From positions 1 to 37,467 of the forward strand of contig JAFMIU010000033.1 of assembly GCA_017853835.1 (NCBI GenBank): 37,467 nt of DNA, in the 5' to 3' direction. The stretch is from Pirellulales bacterium. Its GTDB lineage: Bacteria > Planctomycetota > Planctomycetia > Pirellulales > UBA1268. Every line of letters begins with the position of its first letter. Position 1 is the first letter of the stretch. This document shows, piece after piece, positions 1 to 8,562 of this stretch. The translations under genes were made by a program, and so were the position numbers. The notes beneath the pieces are model-generated. The model was not told the DNA's origin, searched no databases, and saw nothing but the letters and a program-made list of their open reading frames with translations.

Positions 1-37
1 CCGACGCGAGCGTCCGGCGACGGGGTGTGGGCAACCC

Positions 38-64
38 CGAAGCGTGTTTCAACGACACGCTTCG
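38..64. terminator. Perfect 10-bp hairpin, candidate terminator or REP-like element
   Basis: The arms CGAAGCGTGT (38-47) and ACACGCTTCG (55-64) are perfectly complementary around a 7-base loop. There is no U-tract, so a classical intrinsic terminator is not proven. The core CCGAAGCGTG recurs without its partner arm in the 9786-9968 repeats, which suggests an element specific to this locus. Confidence 0.4.
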
Positions 65-75
65 CCACCCCATCC

Positions 76-173
76 GACGCCGTTGAGCACGTTGAACCCG
101 ACCGCGCCCAACCCGCCGCGCGTTTCACCACGCCGGTCCCACGGCTCACGCCGTTGGGCTTCCACGGGCACCC
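76..173. repeat. About 100-bp intergenic repeat, copy 1
   Basis: The unit begins GACGCCGTTGAGC and ends in TTCCACGGGCACC. Its right half contains CCCACGGC-TCAC-GCCGTTGGG (138-158), an 8-bp stem with one bulged base. Copies 3 and 4 lie at 9366-9466 and 9544-9640. Confidence 0.7.
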
Positions 174-192
174 GAAGCGTGTTTCACACAAC

Positions 193-288
193 ACGCCGTT
201 GAGCACCCTCGGCTCATCGAGCCAAACACACCGCGCGTTTCACCGCGCCGGTCCCACGGCTCACGCCGTTGGGCTTCCACGGGCACCC
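193..288. repeat. About 100-bp intergenic repeat, copy 2
   Basis: Same unit and orientation as copy 1. The middle diverges (CACCCTCGGCTC in place of CGCGTTGAACCC), while the right-hand 40 bases with the bulged hairpin are nearly identical. Confidence 0.65.
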
Positions 289-305
289 GACGCGGGTGCG
301 ACCCA

Positions 306-1424
306 TCACCCCAGCACGCGATCGACCAGCAAAGGCAACACCCGTCGTGCGTCGAAAAACTCCTCCGCGATCTCACGGGCCCGACGACGATGCTTCGAGT
401 AGTCGCTCGCGATCGCGTCGACGGCCTCCGCCACGTCGGTGGGCGTCGAAAACGCCATCAGCCCTTCGCCGATCGGCAGCACGGCGGAGAAGCCGGTGTC
501 GTGGGCGATGACGGGGCGTCCCGAGGCGAGGTAGGCGATGCTGCGGTCACTGAACCAGCCGCTGCCCGACACCACGTAGCCGCTCTTGGCGATGCCCAGT
601 TCAGCCCACGACCCTGCCACAAAGGCCTGATAGGTGGCCGGCGTGTCGCAGACCTGGGATGGGTCGAACCGCTGCCAGCCGGCGGCGTCGAGCGCGGCGA
701 GGTCTCGTATCTCGTCGGCGTGGATCGCCAGGGCGGGCATGCAGGGCTTCGCCACCACGCTGGGAATTCCCATGAGTCCACGCCACGCGTGCGCCTTCTG
801 GCCGTAGAACACGCCATCGTGAACGACCGACCCGTAGCTGCGCCAATGGCCGACCGTCGTCAGCGCGTCGTGGGTGAGCGTGTTCGAGACGGGCCATGCG
901 TCGAGGACGATCGGCTGAAGCGTCGTGATCCATGGCACGTCGCACTCGGGCACCGTGCAGCTGGGCTGGCCGATCTGCGTGGCGATCGTCACGAAGTGGG
1001 TGTGTCGATCGAAGCCCATGTCGGCCCCTTGCAGGTGCCAGATCTGATTGAAGGCCGGATCGAGGTCGAGCAGCACCCGCCGCGGGATGGCCGCCAGCAT
1101 CTCCTCGTCGCGGAGCATGCCCGAGATGTTGAACAGCACATCGGCCCGATCCATCCGCGCGAGCAAGGATTCCCGCGTCATGCCCGCGGTGGCACCGGCC
1201 GGATCGACGAGCGCCGCCTGACCATCGAGCCCGAAGGCCTCGACCACCCGACGGAAATACCCGACCGCATCCGGGGTCGCGCTGGCCACCGGCTGCACGA
1301 GCGTCACGTCGTAGCCGAGCGACCGACATCCGAGCACGTACTGGAGCACGGCCCAGGCCGCCCCCCCCTGATGAGGCTGACCGGCCACCATTCCAGCGAT
1401 CACCACAGACGGCCGACGTCCCAC
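306..1424 (-). CDS. CgeB-like glycosyltransferase (paralogue A of four)
   Basis: The product is a 372-residue protein related to the CgeB/YkvP-type GT1-like transferases and is probably a cytoplasmic sugar transferase. The C-terminal third carries the block shared by all four local paralogues: GWFSDRS, then YLASGRPV, a TGF loop, LPIGEGL and finally REIAEEFF. It lies where GT-B enzymes bind the nucleotide sugar. The N-terminus has the first Rossmann-type strand followed by GG. The start is GTG, preceded by GGAGAGG four bases upstream; the next ATG would remove the first beta strand. The gene is transcribed away from the plus-strand operon starting at 1548, and its stop abuts the repeat block 1-305. 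Donor and acceptor are unknown. Confidence 0.8.
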   Translation of the reverse strand: MGRRPSVVIAGMVAGQPHQGGAAWAVLQYVLGCRSLGYDVTLVQPVASATPDAVGYFRRVVEAFGLDGQAALVDPAGATAGMTRESLLARMDRADVLFNISGMLRDEEMLAAIPRRVLLDLDPAFNQIWHLQGADMGFDRHTHFVTIATQIGQPSCTVPECDVPWITTLQPIVLDAWPVSNTLTHDALTTVGHWRSYGSVVHDGVFYGQKAHAWRGLMGIPSVVAKPCMPALAIHADEIRDLAALDAAGWQRFDPSQVCDTPATYQAFVAGSWAELGIAKSGYVVSGSGWFSDRSIAYLASGRPVIAHDTGFSAVLPIGEGLMAFSTPTDVAEAVDAIASDYSKHRRRAREIAEEFFDARRVLPLLVDRVLG

Positions 1425-1547
1425 AAAACCTCTCCAGACGTCACGATCGACATGACCGTACGGGTTTGACAGACCACCAACACGCCTTAAGGTTGTGTCA
1501 GGGCAGGCACTCTTATCAACTCCGGCGAATCGGCCGGCCGACTACCG

Positions 1548-3842
1548 ATGCCAATTATCGTCGCTGGAATGCCGGCCGCTGGTGCCGGAGTGACGGCGGA
1601 GTGCCTTCGCCTGTGCGGTGTCCACATCGCCGAGGGCTGCTCCGGTGGTGCGCCTCCCGAGTCGACCGGCCTGATCGAGCCGTGGGGCTGGGTCGACGGC
1701 CGAGGAAGCCTCCTGGTGCCGATGCGGGCTTCCGCCGACGCCGCGACACGGGTCGTGTTGTGCCTTCGCCATCCGTTTGAAGTGGCCGTCTCTCTGCGCG
1801 ACCGCCATGGCGTGCCGCTGGCCACGGGTCTGGCACTCTGGCATGCCCATGCCCACGCCATTCTTCGTGGCACATCGCCCGAGCAACGGGTGACCGTCCA
1901 CTACGCGGCCCTGCGGGACGATGTGCGCGGCGCCACGCGCCGGCTCGCCGCTCTCCTCGATCTTGCGCCCGCCACCGAATCGATCGACGCCTGCGTCCGC
2001 GTCTGGAGGAGCGAGCGGCCATCGGCCACCTTCACGGCGGGCGATCTGGTTCGCTGCCATGCGCCGCGAGGGATTCGGTCGCTCTACCGTCGACTCTGCG
2101 TGGAGGCGGGCTATCCCGATGACGGCGAAGGTTCGTCAGACGATGGCGTGCTCCGTGACCTGGCCCTTGCCTGCCGCGCGGATCGGCGGCGGCAGCGACG
2201 TCGCGACCTGCGGCGTTCGATCTCGAGGCTCCACCGCGATGTCGCCCGGCTCCGCCATGATCTTGCCAGCCGTGATGCCAGCCTTCGCGACCTGATCGAC
2301 AGCCTCCCGCGAGCGGGAAGCGGCGACACGGCAACGGCAAACGCGAGCTACCTCCAGAGCGTGCATCGCCTCCGCGATCTCGTTTCGGCGCATGTGCCCC
2401 GCAAGGGCATCGTGGCCGTGCTCAGCAAGGGCGACGACGAACTCGTGAAGCAACGATCCTGCACCGCGTGGCACTTTCCCCGCGACGAGCGGGGTGACTA
2501 TCTGGGGTATCACCCGGCGAGCGGCCTGGCTGCCGTCGCGAACCTCGAAACCCTCCGTGCCCGCGGCGCGACCCACCTGCTCGTGCCCGAAACCCACGCC
2601 TGGTGGCTCACCAGCTATCCGGCGTTTCGTCACCACCTCGACCAGCGCGCCCGCATCGTCGAGACGCGTGAGGGGATCGGCACCCTCTACGAGCTCGTCG
2701 GTTCGTCCGATGCTGCGTCGGCCTGCCTCGGCCGCCGTGTGGCCGAGGCGCTTGGCCGCCCGCCAAGCGTGCTGGCATGGAACGCCCCCCGTGCCGCGGG
2801 CCTGTTCCCCGATGCCAAGGTCTTCGCGGCCGAGGCATCCGACGAACTCCCCTACATCGATCAGAGCATCGATGTCGTCGTGGTGGCCGATCCGAGCGAC
2901 ACCATGCTCGCCGAAGCCCGCCGGGTCGCGGCGATGGCGGTCGTCGATGCCACCACCGTTCCGGTGGTGGAGTGGATCCATCAACCAAAGGCTCCGTCCC
3001 ACCCGTCCGTCTCGATCGTCATTCCCGTGAGCAACCAGTGGGCGGTGACCGACACCTGCCTGCGGGCGTTGCTCCCTTCGCTTCCGGCCGACTGGCTGGT
3101 GGAGGTGATCGTGGTGGACGACGCCTCGACCGACGAAACGCCCCAGCGCCTGACCTCGCTCTCGCGGCTCGACCACCGGATCCGCGTGCTTCGCAACGAC
3201 ACGAATCTCGGGTTCGTCGGCAGCACCAACCGTGGCGCTGCCGCCGCCACCGGCGACTTCCTCGTGTTTCTCAACAACGACACCGTGCCGCTTCCGGGCT
3301 GGCTGCCGCCGTTGATCGAAACCTTTCGCGACCGACCGACGGCCGGGGCCGTCGGCGGCAAGCTGCTTTTCCCCGACGGCCGCCTGCAGGAAGCTGGAGG
3401 CATCATCTTCGCCGATGGCTCTGCCTGCCACTTCGGCCGCGAGCATCCCGACCCCGCCTGGAGGCTCTTCAACCACGTGCGTCCGGTCGACTACGTGTCG
3501 GGCGCGCTCCTGGCGACGCCCCGCGCGGTGTTTGCGTCGCTGGGCGGCTTTGGCGCTGAGTTTGCCCCCGGCTACTACGAAGACACCGACTACTGCTTCC
3601 GTCTGCGTGAAACCGGCCGCGAGGTGGTGTTCCAGCCCAACGCGGTGGTGGTGCATCTCGAAGGGGGCACGGCGGGCACCGATCACGCCGTGGGCATGAA
3701 ACGGCACCAGGAGATCAATCGCCGCCGATTCCTGAAGCGGCATGCTGCCGCCCTCGCCCGCCAACGGCAACGGCCGACCGTGATCGACGAGGGTGTCTGG
3801 GCCGTGCTCGCCCACGCTGCGCCGACGGAGGTCGCCCGATGA
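1548..3842 (+). CDS. Sulfotransferase-like / coiled-coil / GT2 glycosyltransferase fusion
   Basis: This 764-residue protein joins several parts. Residues 1-170 look like a PAPS-dependent sulfotransferase: GMPAAGAGVT occupies the 5'-phosphosulfate loop and LRHPFEVAVSLRDR matches the 3'-phosphate motif. The loop lacks the usual Arg-Ser-Gly-Thr pattern, so activity is uncertain. Residues 205-250 are Arg-rich and predicted coiled coil. A linker domain of about 120 residues follows, containing an LLVPETHAWWL segment. From residue 487 there is a GT2 domain with SIVIPV, VVDDASTDET, FLNNDT and, near the end, GYYEDTDYCFR. It is the first gene of the operon; its stop overlaps the next start by four bases (ATGA). 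The fusion suggests that sugar transfer and sulfation of one glycan are coupled in one chain. Confidence 0.8.
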   Translation: MPIIVAGMPAAGAGVTAECLRLCGVHIAEGCSGGAPPESTGLIEPWGWVDGRGSLLVPMRASADAATRVVLCLRHPFEVAVSLRDRHGVPLATGLALWHAHAHAILRGTSPEQRVTVHYAALRDDVRGATRRLAALLDLAPATESIDACVRVWRSERPSATFTAGDLVRCHAPRGIRSLYRRLCVEAGYPDDGEGSSDDGVLRDLALACRADRRRQRRRDLRRSISRLHRDVARLRHDLASRDASLRDLIDSLPRAGSGDTATANASYLQSVHRLRDLVSAHVPRKGIVAVLSKGDDELVKQRSCTAWHFPRDERGDYLGYHPASGLAAVANLETLRARGATHLLVPETHAWWLTSYPAFRHHLDQRARIVETREGIGTLYELVGSSDAASACLGRRVAEALGRPPSVLAWNAPRAAGLFPDAKVFAAEASDELPYIDQSIDVVVVADPSDTMLAEARRVAAMAVVDATTVPVVEWIHQPKAPSHPSVSIVIPVSNQWAVTDTCLRALLPSLPADWLVEVIVVDDASTDETPQRLTSLSRLDHRIRVLRNDTNLGFVGSTNRGAAAATGDFLVFLNNDTVPLPGWLPPLIETFRDRPTAGAVGGKLLFPDGRLQEAGGIIFADGSACHFGREHPDPAWRLFNHVRPVDYVSGALLATPRAVFASLGGFGAEFAPGYYEDTDYCFRLRETGREVVFQPNAVVVHLEGGTAGTDHAVGMKRHQEINRRRFLKRHAAALARQRQRPTVIDEGVWAVLAHAAPTEVAR

Positions 3843-6256
3843 GTCGCCGAGCCCTCTTCGCCGCCTACACCGTCCCCCGTCCCGATCGTGATTCGGGCGG
3901 CAAGCGGCATCACGATCTCGTCCGATTCCTGCTCGATGCGGGATGGACGGTCGACGTGCTCGCGCCCCACGGCCTCACCGGGTGCGACGACTACGTCCGC
4001 GATCTCAACGCCCTCGGCGTGGCCGTTCACGACGATTCGCCGATCTCGCGATCCGACGGCACTCGGATGCGCAGCACGCTCCTCGAAGACCTCGTGTCGC
4101 GGGTGGAGTTTGATCTCGCACTGCTCGCCTTCTGGCCGGTGGCTCGGCTCTTCATGCCGACGATCCGCCGGCGATCACCGCGCACCCGAGTGATCGTCGA
4201 TTCGGTCGACCTCCACTTCCTCCGCGATTCGCGCCGCATCATGGGGAGCCCGGAGGCGGCGGCGGCCGGCTTCCTGCTGGATGCCGGATTTGCCGCCGAC
4301 ATGACGGCCGAACTCAACGTCTACGCCGCAGCCGATGCGGTGGTGAGCGTGTCGGACAAGGAGCGAGATCTCCTGGCCGACTTCCTCGGGGCATCGGTCA
4401 CCTCTCGCACGGTTCCCGACTGCGAGGATCCCACCCCCAGCCCGATCCCGATGGCCGATCGCGCCGGCCTGCTGACCGTGGGCAGTTACGAGCACCAGCC
4501 CAACGTCGAAGCGCTCGAATACCTCTGCCGTGACGTGCTGCCCCTCGTCGATCCGGCCCTGCTCGCCAAGCATCCTCTCTACGTCGTCGGCAACGGCCTC
4601 ACCGACCGTCTCCGCGAGTGTGCCCGCGGTCTCGACGGCGTGCGGATGGTCGGATGGGTGCCCGACGTGACTCCCTATTTTCACCGCGTGCGGGCGAGCG
4701 TGGTGCCGCTGCTGCACGGCGCCGGCACCAAGCGCAAGATGGTGCAGGCGCTCATGCACGGCACCCCCACCGTGAGCACCGACATCGGCATCGAGGGGCT
4801 CGATCTCGTCGATGGCGAGCATGTCGTCGTCGCCAACGACCCGATCGCCATCGCCCGTGGCATCGAACGCCTCCTGCGCGACGACACGTTCTGCGAGTCG
4901 CTCGCCAGCCGGGGGCTTGAACACGTGGTCGCGTCGCGAGGCCGCGAAGCAGCCCGAAGGGCGCTGCTCGATGCCGTCGACGCCGTGTTCGCCGCGAAGC
5001 CGAAGGGGGAGATGCTTCCCGACTGTTCGCTCGAGGCCCACGAGGAACGCTTCGGCCGGCTCGCCCGCGACGAAAAAGCCCGGCAGCGTCGCCTGGCCCT
5101 GCAGGCCGAACTGGCGACGCCTGCCCCGGTCACGGCCATGCCCGACACCATCGATGTCGAGCCTGACGGTGATGGCGTGCGGCTCATCGCGTTGTACCTC
5201 CCGCAGTTTCACCCCATTCCGGAGAACGACCGGTGGTGGGGCAAGGGATTCACGGAATGGCGAAACGTGGGGAAGGCGACGCCGCTGTTTGCCGGCCACC
5301 ACCAGCCTCAGCTCCCTGCCGATCTCGGGTTCTACGATCTTCGGCTCGCCGAAACCCGAGAGGCCCAGGCCGAACTCGCGCGCGACCATGGCATCCATGG
5401 ATTCTGCTACTACCACTACTGGTTCCAGGGCAAACGGCTTCTGGAGCGGCCTTTCAACGACGTGCTCGCGAGCGGAGAGCCCGACTTTCCGTTCTGTCTT
5501 TGCTGGGCCAACGAGCCATGGTCGCGCCGCTGGGACGGCTCCGAGTCGGAAGTGCTCCAGTCTCAGGAGTATTCCGCCGACGACGACCTCGCCCACATTC
5601 GCGCCCTCCTCGATGCCTTGGCCGACCGCCGCGCCATCTGCGTCAATGGCAAGCCGCTCTTCATGGTCTATCGAGCCGACCAACTCCCCGATCCGAAACG
5701 CACCACCGACTGCTGGCGGCGGGAGGTGGAGCGGGCCGGTCTGCCGGGGCTGCACCTCGTGGCCGTCGAAACAGGCTGGGATGCCGGCTGGGATGCGACG
5801 CAGGTGGGCTTTGATGCCAAGCTCCTGTTCGAGCCACAGTTCAGCACGCTTGCCGGCCTCGAGCGGCTTCCGCTCGGCACGCCGCGCACCCGTGTGTATG
5901 ACTACGACTCCGTCTGGCCGACACTCGCCTCGCCACCGCCTGTGCCCTACCTTCGATACGACACCGTCTGCCCCGGTTGGGACAACACGGCCCGCCGTGG
6001 CGAGGATGCCTGGGTGCTGCACCACAACACGCCCGAATCCTACGAGGCCTGGCTGAGCATCGCGGTGAAGCGGGCGATGCAGCGGCCACCGGAAGACCGC
6101 ATCGTGTTCGTCAATGCCTGGAACGAATGGGCGGAGGGTGCCCATCTCGAACCCGACCGCCGTCATGGGCTGGCGTTTCTGGAAGCCACCCGCCGCGTCG
6201 TGGATGCCTCGCGGACGACAGCCGGACTGACCTTCTCACCCGCCGGCGGTCGCTGA
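3839..6256 (+). CDS. GT4 glycosyltransferase fused to WbsX (GH99-like) domain
   Basis: The 805-residue product has two enzymatic parts. Residues 1-390 form a GT4-type transferase: HGAGTKRKMVQALMHGTP followed by STDIGIEGL is the usual nucleotide-sugar binding block. Residues 450-790 form a WbsX domain of the GH99-like family: YLPQFHPIPENDRWWGKG (Tyr453 onward), FTEW, then GFCYYHYWFQGKRLL, CWANEPWSRRWDG and near the end FVNAWNEWAEGAHLEPD. WbsX proteins occur in O-antigen and capsule clusters; whether they transfer or hydrolyse mannose-type sugars is unsettled. The ATG overlaps the previous stop by four bases and the next gene begins one base after this stop, so translation is probably coupled. 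Confidence 0.87.
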   Translation: MSRRALFAAYTVPRPDRDSGGKRHHDLVRFLLDAGWTVDVLAPHGLTGCDDYVRDLNALGVAVHDDSPISRSDGTRMRSTLLEDLVSRVEFDLALLAFWPVARLFMPTIRRRSPRTRVIVDSVDLHFLRDSRRIMGSPEAAAAGFLLDAGFAADMTAELNVYAAADAVVSVSDKERDLLADFLGASVTSRTVPDCEDPTPSPIPMADRAGLLTVGSYEHQPNVEALEYLCRDVLPLVDPALLAKHPLYVVGNGLTDRLRECARGLDGVRMVGWVPDVTPYFHRVRASVVPLLHGAGTKRKMVQALMHGTPTVSTDIGIEGLDLVDGEHVVVANDPIAIARGIERLLRDDTFCESLASRGLEHVVASRGREAARRALLDAVDAVFAAKPKGEMLPDCSLEAHEERFGRLARDEKARQRRLALQAELATPAPVTAMPDTIDVEPDGDGVRLIALYLPQFHPIPENDRWWGKGFTEWRNVGKATPLFAGHHQPQLPADLGFYDLRLAETREAQAELARDHGIHGFCYYHYWFQGKRLLERPFNDVLASGEPDFPFCLCWANEPWSRRWDGSESEVLQSQEYSADDDLAHIRALLDALADRRAICVNGKPLFMVYRADQLPDPKRTTDCWRREVERAGLPGLHLVAVETGWDAGWDATQVGFDAKLLFEPQFSTLAGLERLPLGTPRTRVYDYDSVWPTLASPPPVPYLRYDTVCPGWDNTARRGEDAWVLHHNTPESYEAWLSIAVKRAMQRPPEDRIVFVNAWNEWAEGAHLEPDRRHGLAFLEATRRVVDASRTTAGLTFSPAGGR

Positions 6257-6257
6257 C

Positions 6258-7418
6258 ATGCCCGACACGATCCTCTACTCCGGCGCGTTCGCCCAGACCG
6301 TGCTGCGAGGAGGGCTGTCGTGGTTTCACCTGCAGTTCCTGCTCGGGTTTCGCCGGCTGGGCTACGACGTGATCCTCGTCGATCGACTCGATGAGGGCAT
6401 GTGCGTGGACGATCGTGGCGAGCCGGCCGACTTCGCCTCGTCGGCGACCCGCCGACGATTCCTCGACACGCTCCGGCGCTTCGGCCTCGACGATTCCTTC
6501 CACCTCGATCATGCCAACGGCCGCGACGTACTCGGAATGTCGCGAACCGAGGTGGTCGCTCGGGCCGCGAGCGCCGTCGCCCTCGTCAACGTGATGGGCT
6601 ACTGCCACGATCCTGCCATTCTCGAGGCGGTTCCCCGTCGCGTGTTTCTCGACATCGACCCTGGGTTTCCGCAGATGTGGCGGGCACTCGGCCTGCACGA
6701 CGCCTTCGCCGGACATGACCGCTTCGCGACCCTGGGCCGACGGATTGGTGCCGTCGACTGTTCGATTCCCACCTGTGGCCTCGACTGGATCACCCTGCCG
6801 CAGCCTGTGGTGCTCGATCACTGGCCGGTCACCCCACCTCAACCCGACGCGGCGTTTACGAGCGTGGGCGCATGGCGCGGGCCGACGGGCCCCGTCGAGT
6901 TCCAGGGCCACACCTATGGCCTCCGCTGCCACGAGTTTCGCCGGTTTTTCGACCTTCCCAGCCGCTGCCCCTCGCAGATGTTCGAGCAGGCGATCGACAT
7001 CCACCCCGGCGATGCACGCGACATCGCCGCGCTCGAGGCCCATGGATGGCGACTCGTCGATCCCCTCACGGTGGCTGGTGACGCCGATGCCTTCCAGCGG
7101 TACCTCGCCGGCTCGAAGGCGGAGTTCGTCGTGCCGAAACAGATGTATGCCGACACGCGGGGAGGCCTCCTGAGCGACCGCAGCGCCGCCTACCTGGCCA
7201 CCGGCCGACCGGTGCTGGCCCGCGACACCGGCCTCGACGGCCTCTATCCTCTGGGTGTGGGGCTCGTGCCCTTCACGACGCTCGACGAGGCGGCGGCGGG
7301 GGTGGAATCGATCGTGGCCGACTATCCGCGACATTGCCGGGCCGCTCGCGAGATCGCCGAAGCCGCGTTTGAGTCCGACCGCGTACTCACCCGATTTCTC
7401 GACGCCATCACCGCCTGA
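6258..7418 (+). CDS. CgeB-like glycosyltransferase (paralogue B of four)
   Basis: The 386-residue protein aligns along its length with the products of 306-1424, 7426-8562 and 10006-11166. Shared landmarks are an N-terminal strand followed by RGGLSW, FRRLGYDV, PRRVFLDIDPGF in mid-protein, QPVVLDHWPV, LLSDRSAAYLATGRPVL and a C-terminal AAREIAEAAF. Mid-protein residues of A, B and C follow one pattern (PRRVxLDxDPxFxQxW), while paralogue D differs there. It sits one base after the GT4/WbsX gene and seven bases before paralogue C. A cytoplasmic sugar transferase is likely; specificity cannot be read. Confidence 0.8.
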   Translation: MPDTILYSGAFAQTVLRGGLSWFHLQFLLGFRRLGYDVILVDRLDEGMCVDDRGEPADFASSATRRRFLDTLRRFGLDDSFHLDHANGRDVLGMSRTEVVARAASAVALVNVMGYCHDPAILEAVPRRVFLDIDPGFPQMWRALGLHDAFAGHDRFATLGRRIGAVDCSIPTCGLDWITLPQPVVLDHWPVTPPQPDAAFTSVGAWRGPTGPVEFQGHTYGLRCHEFRRFFDLPSRCPSQMFEQAIDIHPGDARDIAALEAHGWRLVDPLTVAGDADAFQRYLAGSKAEFVVPKQMYADTRGGLLSDRSAAYLATGRPVLARDTGLDGLYPLGVGLVPFTTLDEAAAGVESIVADYPRHCRAAREIAEAAFESDRVLTRFLDAITA

Positions 7419-7425
7419 TCGCCCC

Positions 7426-8562
7426 ATGACACCACGAGCCATCGTTGCCGGCGCGGTCGCCGCCAAGCCGGGCAACGCCGGCGGGGTATGGGAGCGGCTC
7501 AGTTGTGCCGAGGGCCTTCGACGGCTCGGGTATGACGTGACCTTTCTGGAAGAGGTGTCGGAGCGTCCGTCAGCCGCGGCCGAGGCATGGTTCTCCACAT
7601 CGATGCGTGAGTTTGGCATCCGTGAAGCCGCGATGGTGGCCCGCGATGGCTGGGCTCTCGGCGGTGATCGAGACGGGCTGCGGCGATCGATCGGCGACGC
7701 CTCGATCCTGATCAATCTCAGCGGCAATCTGACGTCGCCCGACCTCCTGGAGGCGGCGCCTCAGACAGCCTATGTCGACGTCGATCCCGGGTACACGCAG
7801 GTGTGGCATGCCGACCCGAGCATCCCCTTCACCGTGCCCCGCCATGATCACTACTTCACGATCGGCGAGAACATCGGCCGCCCCGGCTGCCCGATTCCGA
7901 CGGGCGGCCTCCTCTGGAAGTCGACGCGACAGCCGGTGCTGCTCGATCGGTGGCCGGTGAGTCCTCCTCCGCGACGGCGTCGGTTCACGACGATCGCCAG
8001 TTGGCGGGGTCCCTACGGCCCGCTCGTGCACGACGGCGTGACCTACGGGCAAAAGGTTCATGAGTTTCGACGCGTCATCGAACTCCCCAAACAACTCGAC
8101 GCGACATTTGAACTGGCGCTCGACATCCACGACGCCGACGCCCGAGATCGAGACGCGTTGCGATCGGCTGGCTGGGGCCTGGTGCGCCCCGACGAGGCGG
8201 TGCCCACGCCGAACGCCTTTCGTGACTACGTCCAGGGTTCCGACGCCGAGTTTTCGGTGGCTCAGGGCGTGTACGCCCATGCCCGCACCGGCTGGTTCAG
8301 CGATCGGAGCACGCGGTATCTCGCCAGCGGCAGGCCCGTGCTCGTGCAGGAGACGGCCCTCGCCGTCATTCCCATCGGCGAGGGCATCGTGACATTTCGC
8401 TCGCTGGACGAGGCGGTGGACGGCGCCCGTCGGATCATCGACAACTATCAGGTCCACAGCCGTGCGGCCCGGGCGATTGCCGAATCGTGCTTCGCCGCCG
8501 AGCGGGTGCTCGCACGGCTTCTCGCCGACGTGGGCCTCGCGCCCCCGAACCCAGTTTCCTGA
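7426..8562 (+). CDS. CgeB-like glycosyltransferase (paralogue C of four)
   Basis: A 378-residue protein begins at the ATG at 7426; the frame is open further upstream but that part runs inside paralogue B in another frame. MTPRAIVAGAVAAKPGNAGG matches the N-terminus of paralogue A. Family landmarks are LRRLGYDV, TAYVDVDPGYTQVWH, QPVLLDRWPVSPPP, TGWFSDRSTRYLASGRPVLV and ARAIAESCF. The stop overlaps the next ATG by one base (TGATG). B and C in tandem look like a local duplication that has diverged, perhaps to add successive residues of one glycan. Confidence 0.8.
   Translation: MTPRAIVAGAVAAKPGNAGGVWERLSCAEGLRRLGYDVTFLEEVSERPSAAAEAWFSTSMREFGIREAAMVARDGWALGGDRDGLRRSIGDASILINLSGNLTSPDLLEAAPQTAYVDVDPGYTQVWHADPSIPFTVPRHDHYFTIGENIGRPGCPIPTGGLLWKSTRQPVLLDRWPVSPPPRRRRFTTIASWRGPYGPLVHDGVTYGQKVHEFRRVIELPKQLDATFELALDIHDADARDRDALRSAGWGLVRPDEAVPTPNAFRDYVQGSDAEFSVAQGVYAHARTGWFSDRSTRYLASGRPVLVQETALAVIPIGEGIVTFRSLDEAVDGARRIIDNYQVHSRAARAIAESCFAAERVLARLLADVGLAPPNPVS

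Larger units (their letters stand above)
1..305. repeat. Non-coding repeat-rich region left of the first glycosyltransferase
   Basis: No credible gene lies here; the open frames are low-complexity and antisense to each other. The stretch holds two copies of a roughly 100 bp GC-rich repeat (76-173 and 193-288), a perfect hairpin (38-64), and a 46 bp block at 1-46 that recurs at 9762-9807 with one mismatch. It lies directly after the stop codon of the minus-strand glycosyltransferase at 306, just as the related block 9339-10005 follows the stop codon of its paralogue at 10006. It may act in 3' end formation or be a REP-like dispersed element; the sequence does not decide. Confidence 0.7.

Noticed and set aside
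1466..1488. TTGACA-like -35 box before the operon at 1548
   Set aside because: A -35 match is present but the hexamer at 17 bases is AAGGTT, too far from TATAAT to claim a promoter.
2136..3815. Long minus-strand open frame of 559 codons
   Set aside because: Antisense to the sulfotransferase/GT2 fusion; composition is His/Arg/Gly-rich with no domain.
4175..6166. Long open frame (663 codons) on the minus strand
   Set aside because: It is antisense to the GT4/WbsX gene, whose domains are unambiguous; long antisense frames are expected at this GC content.
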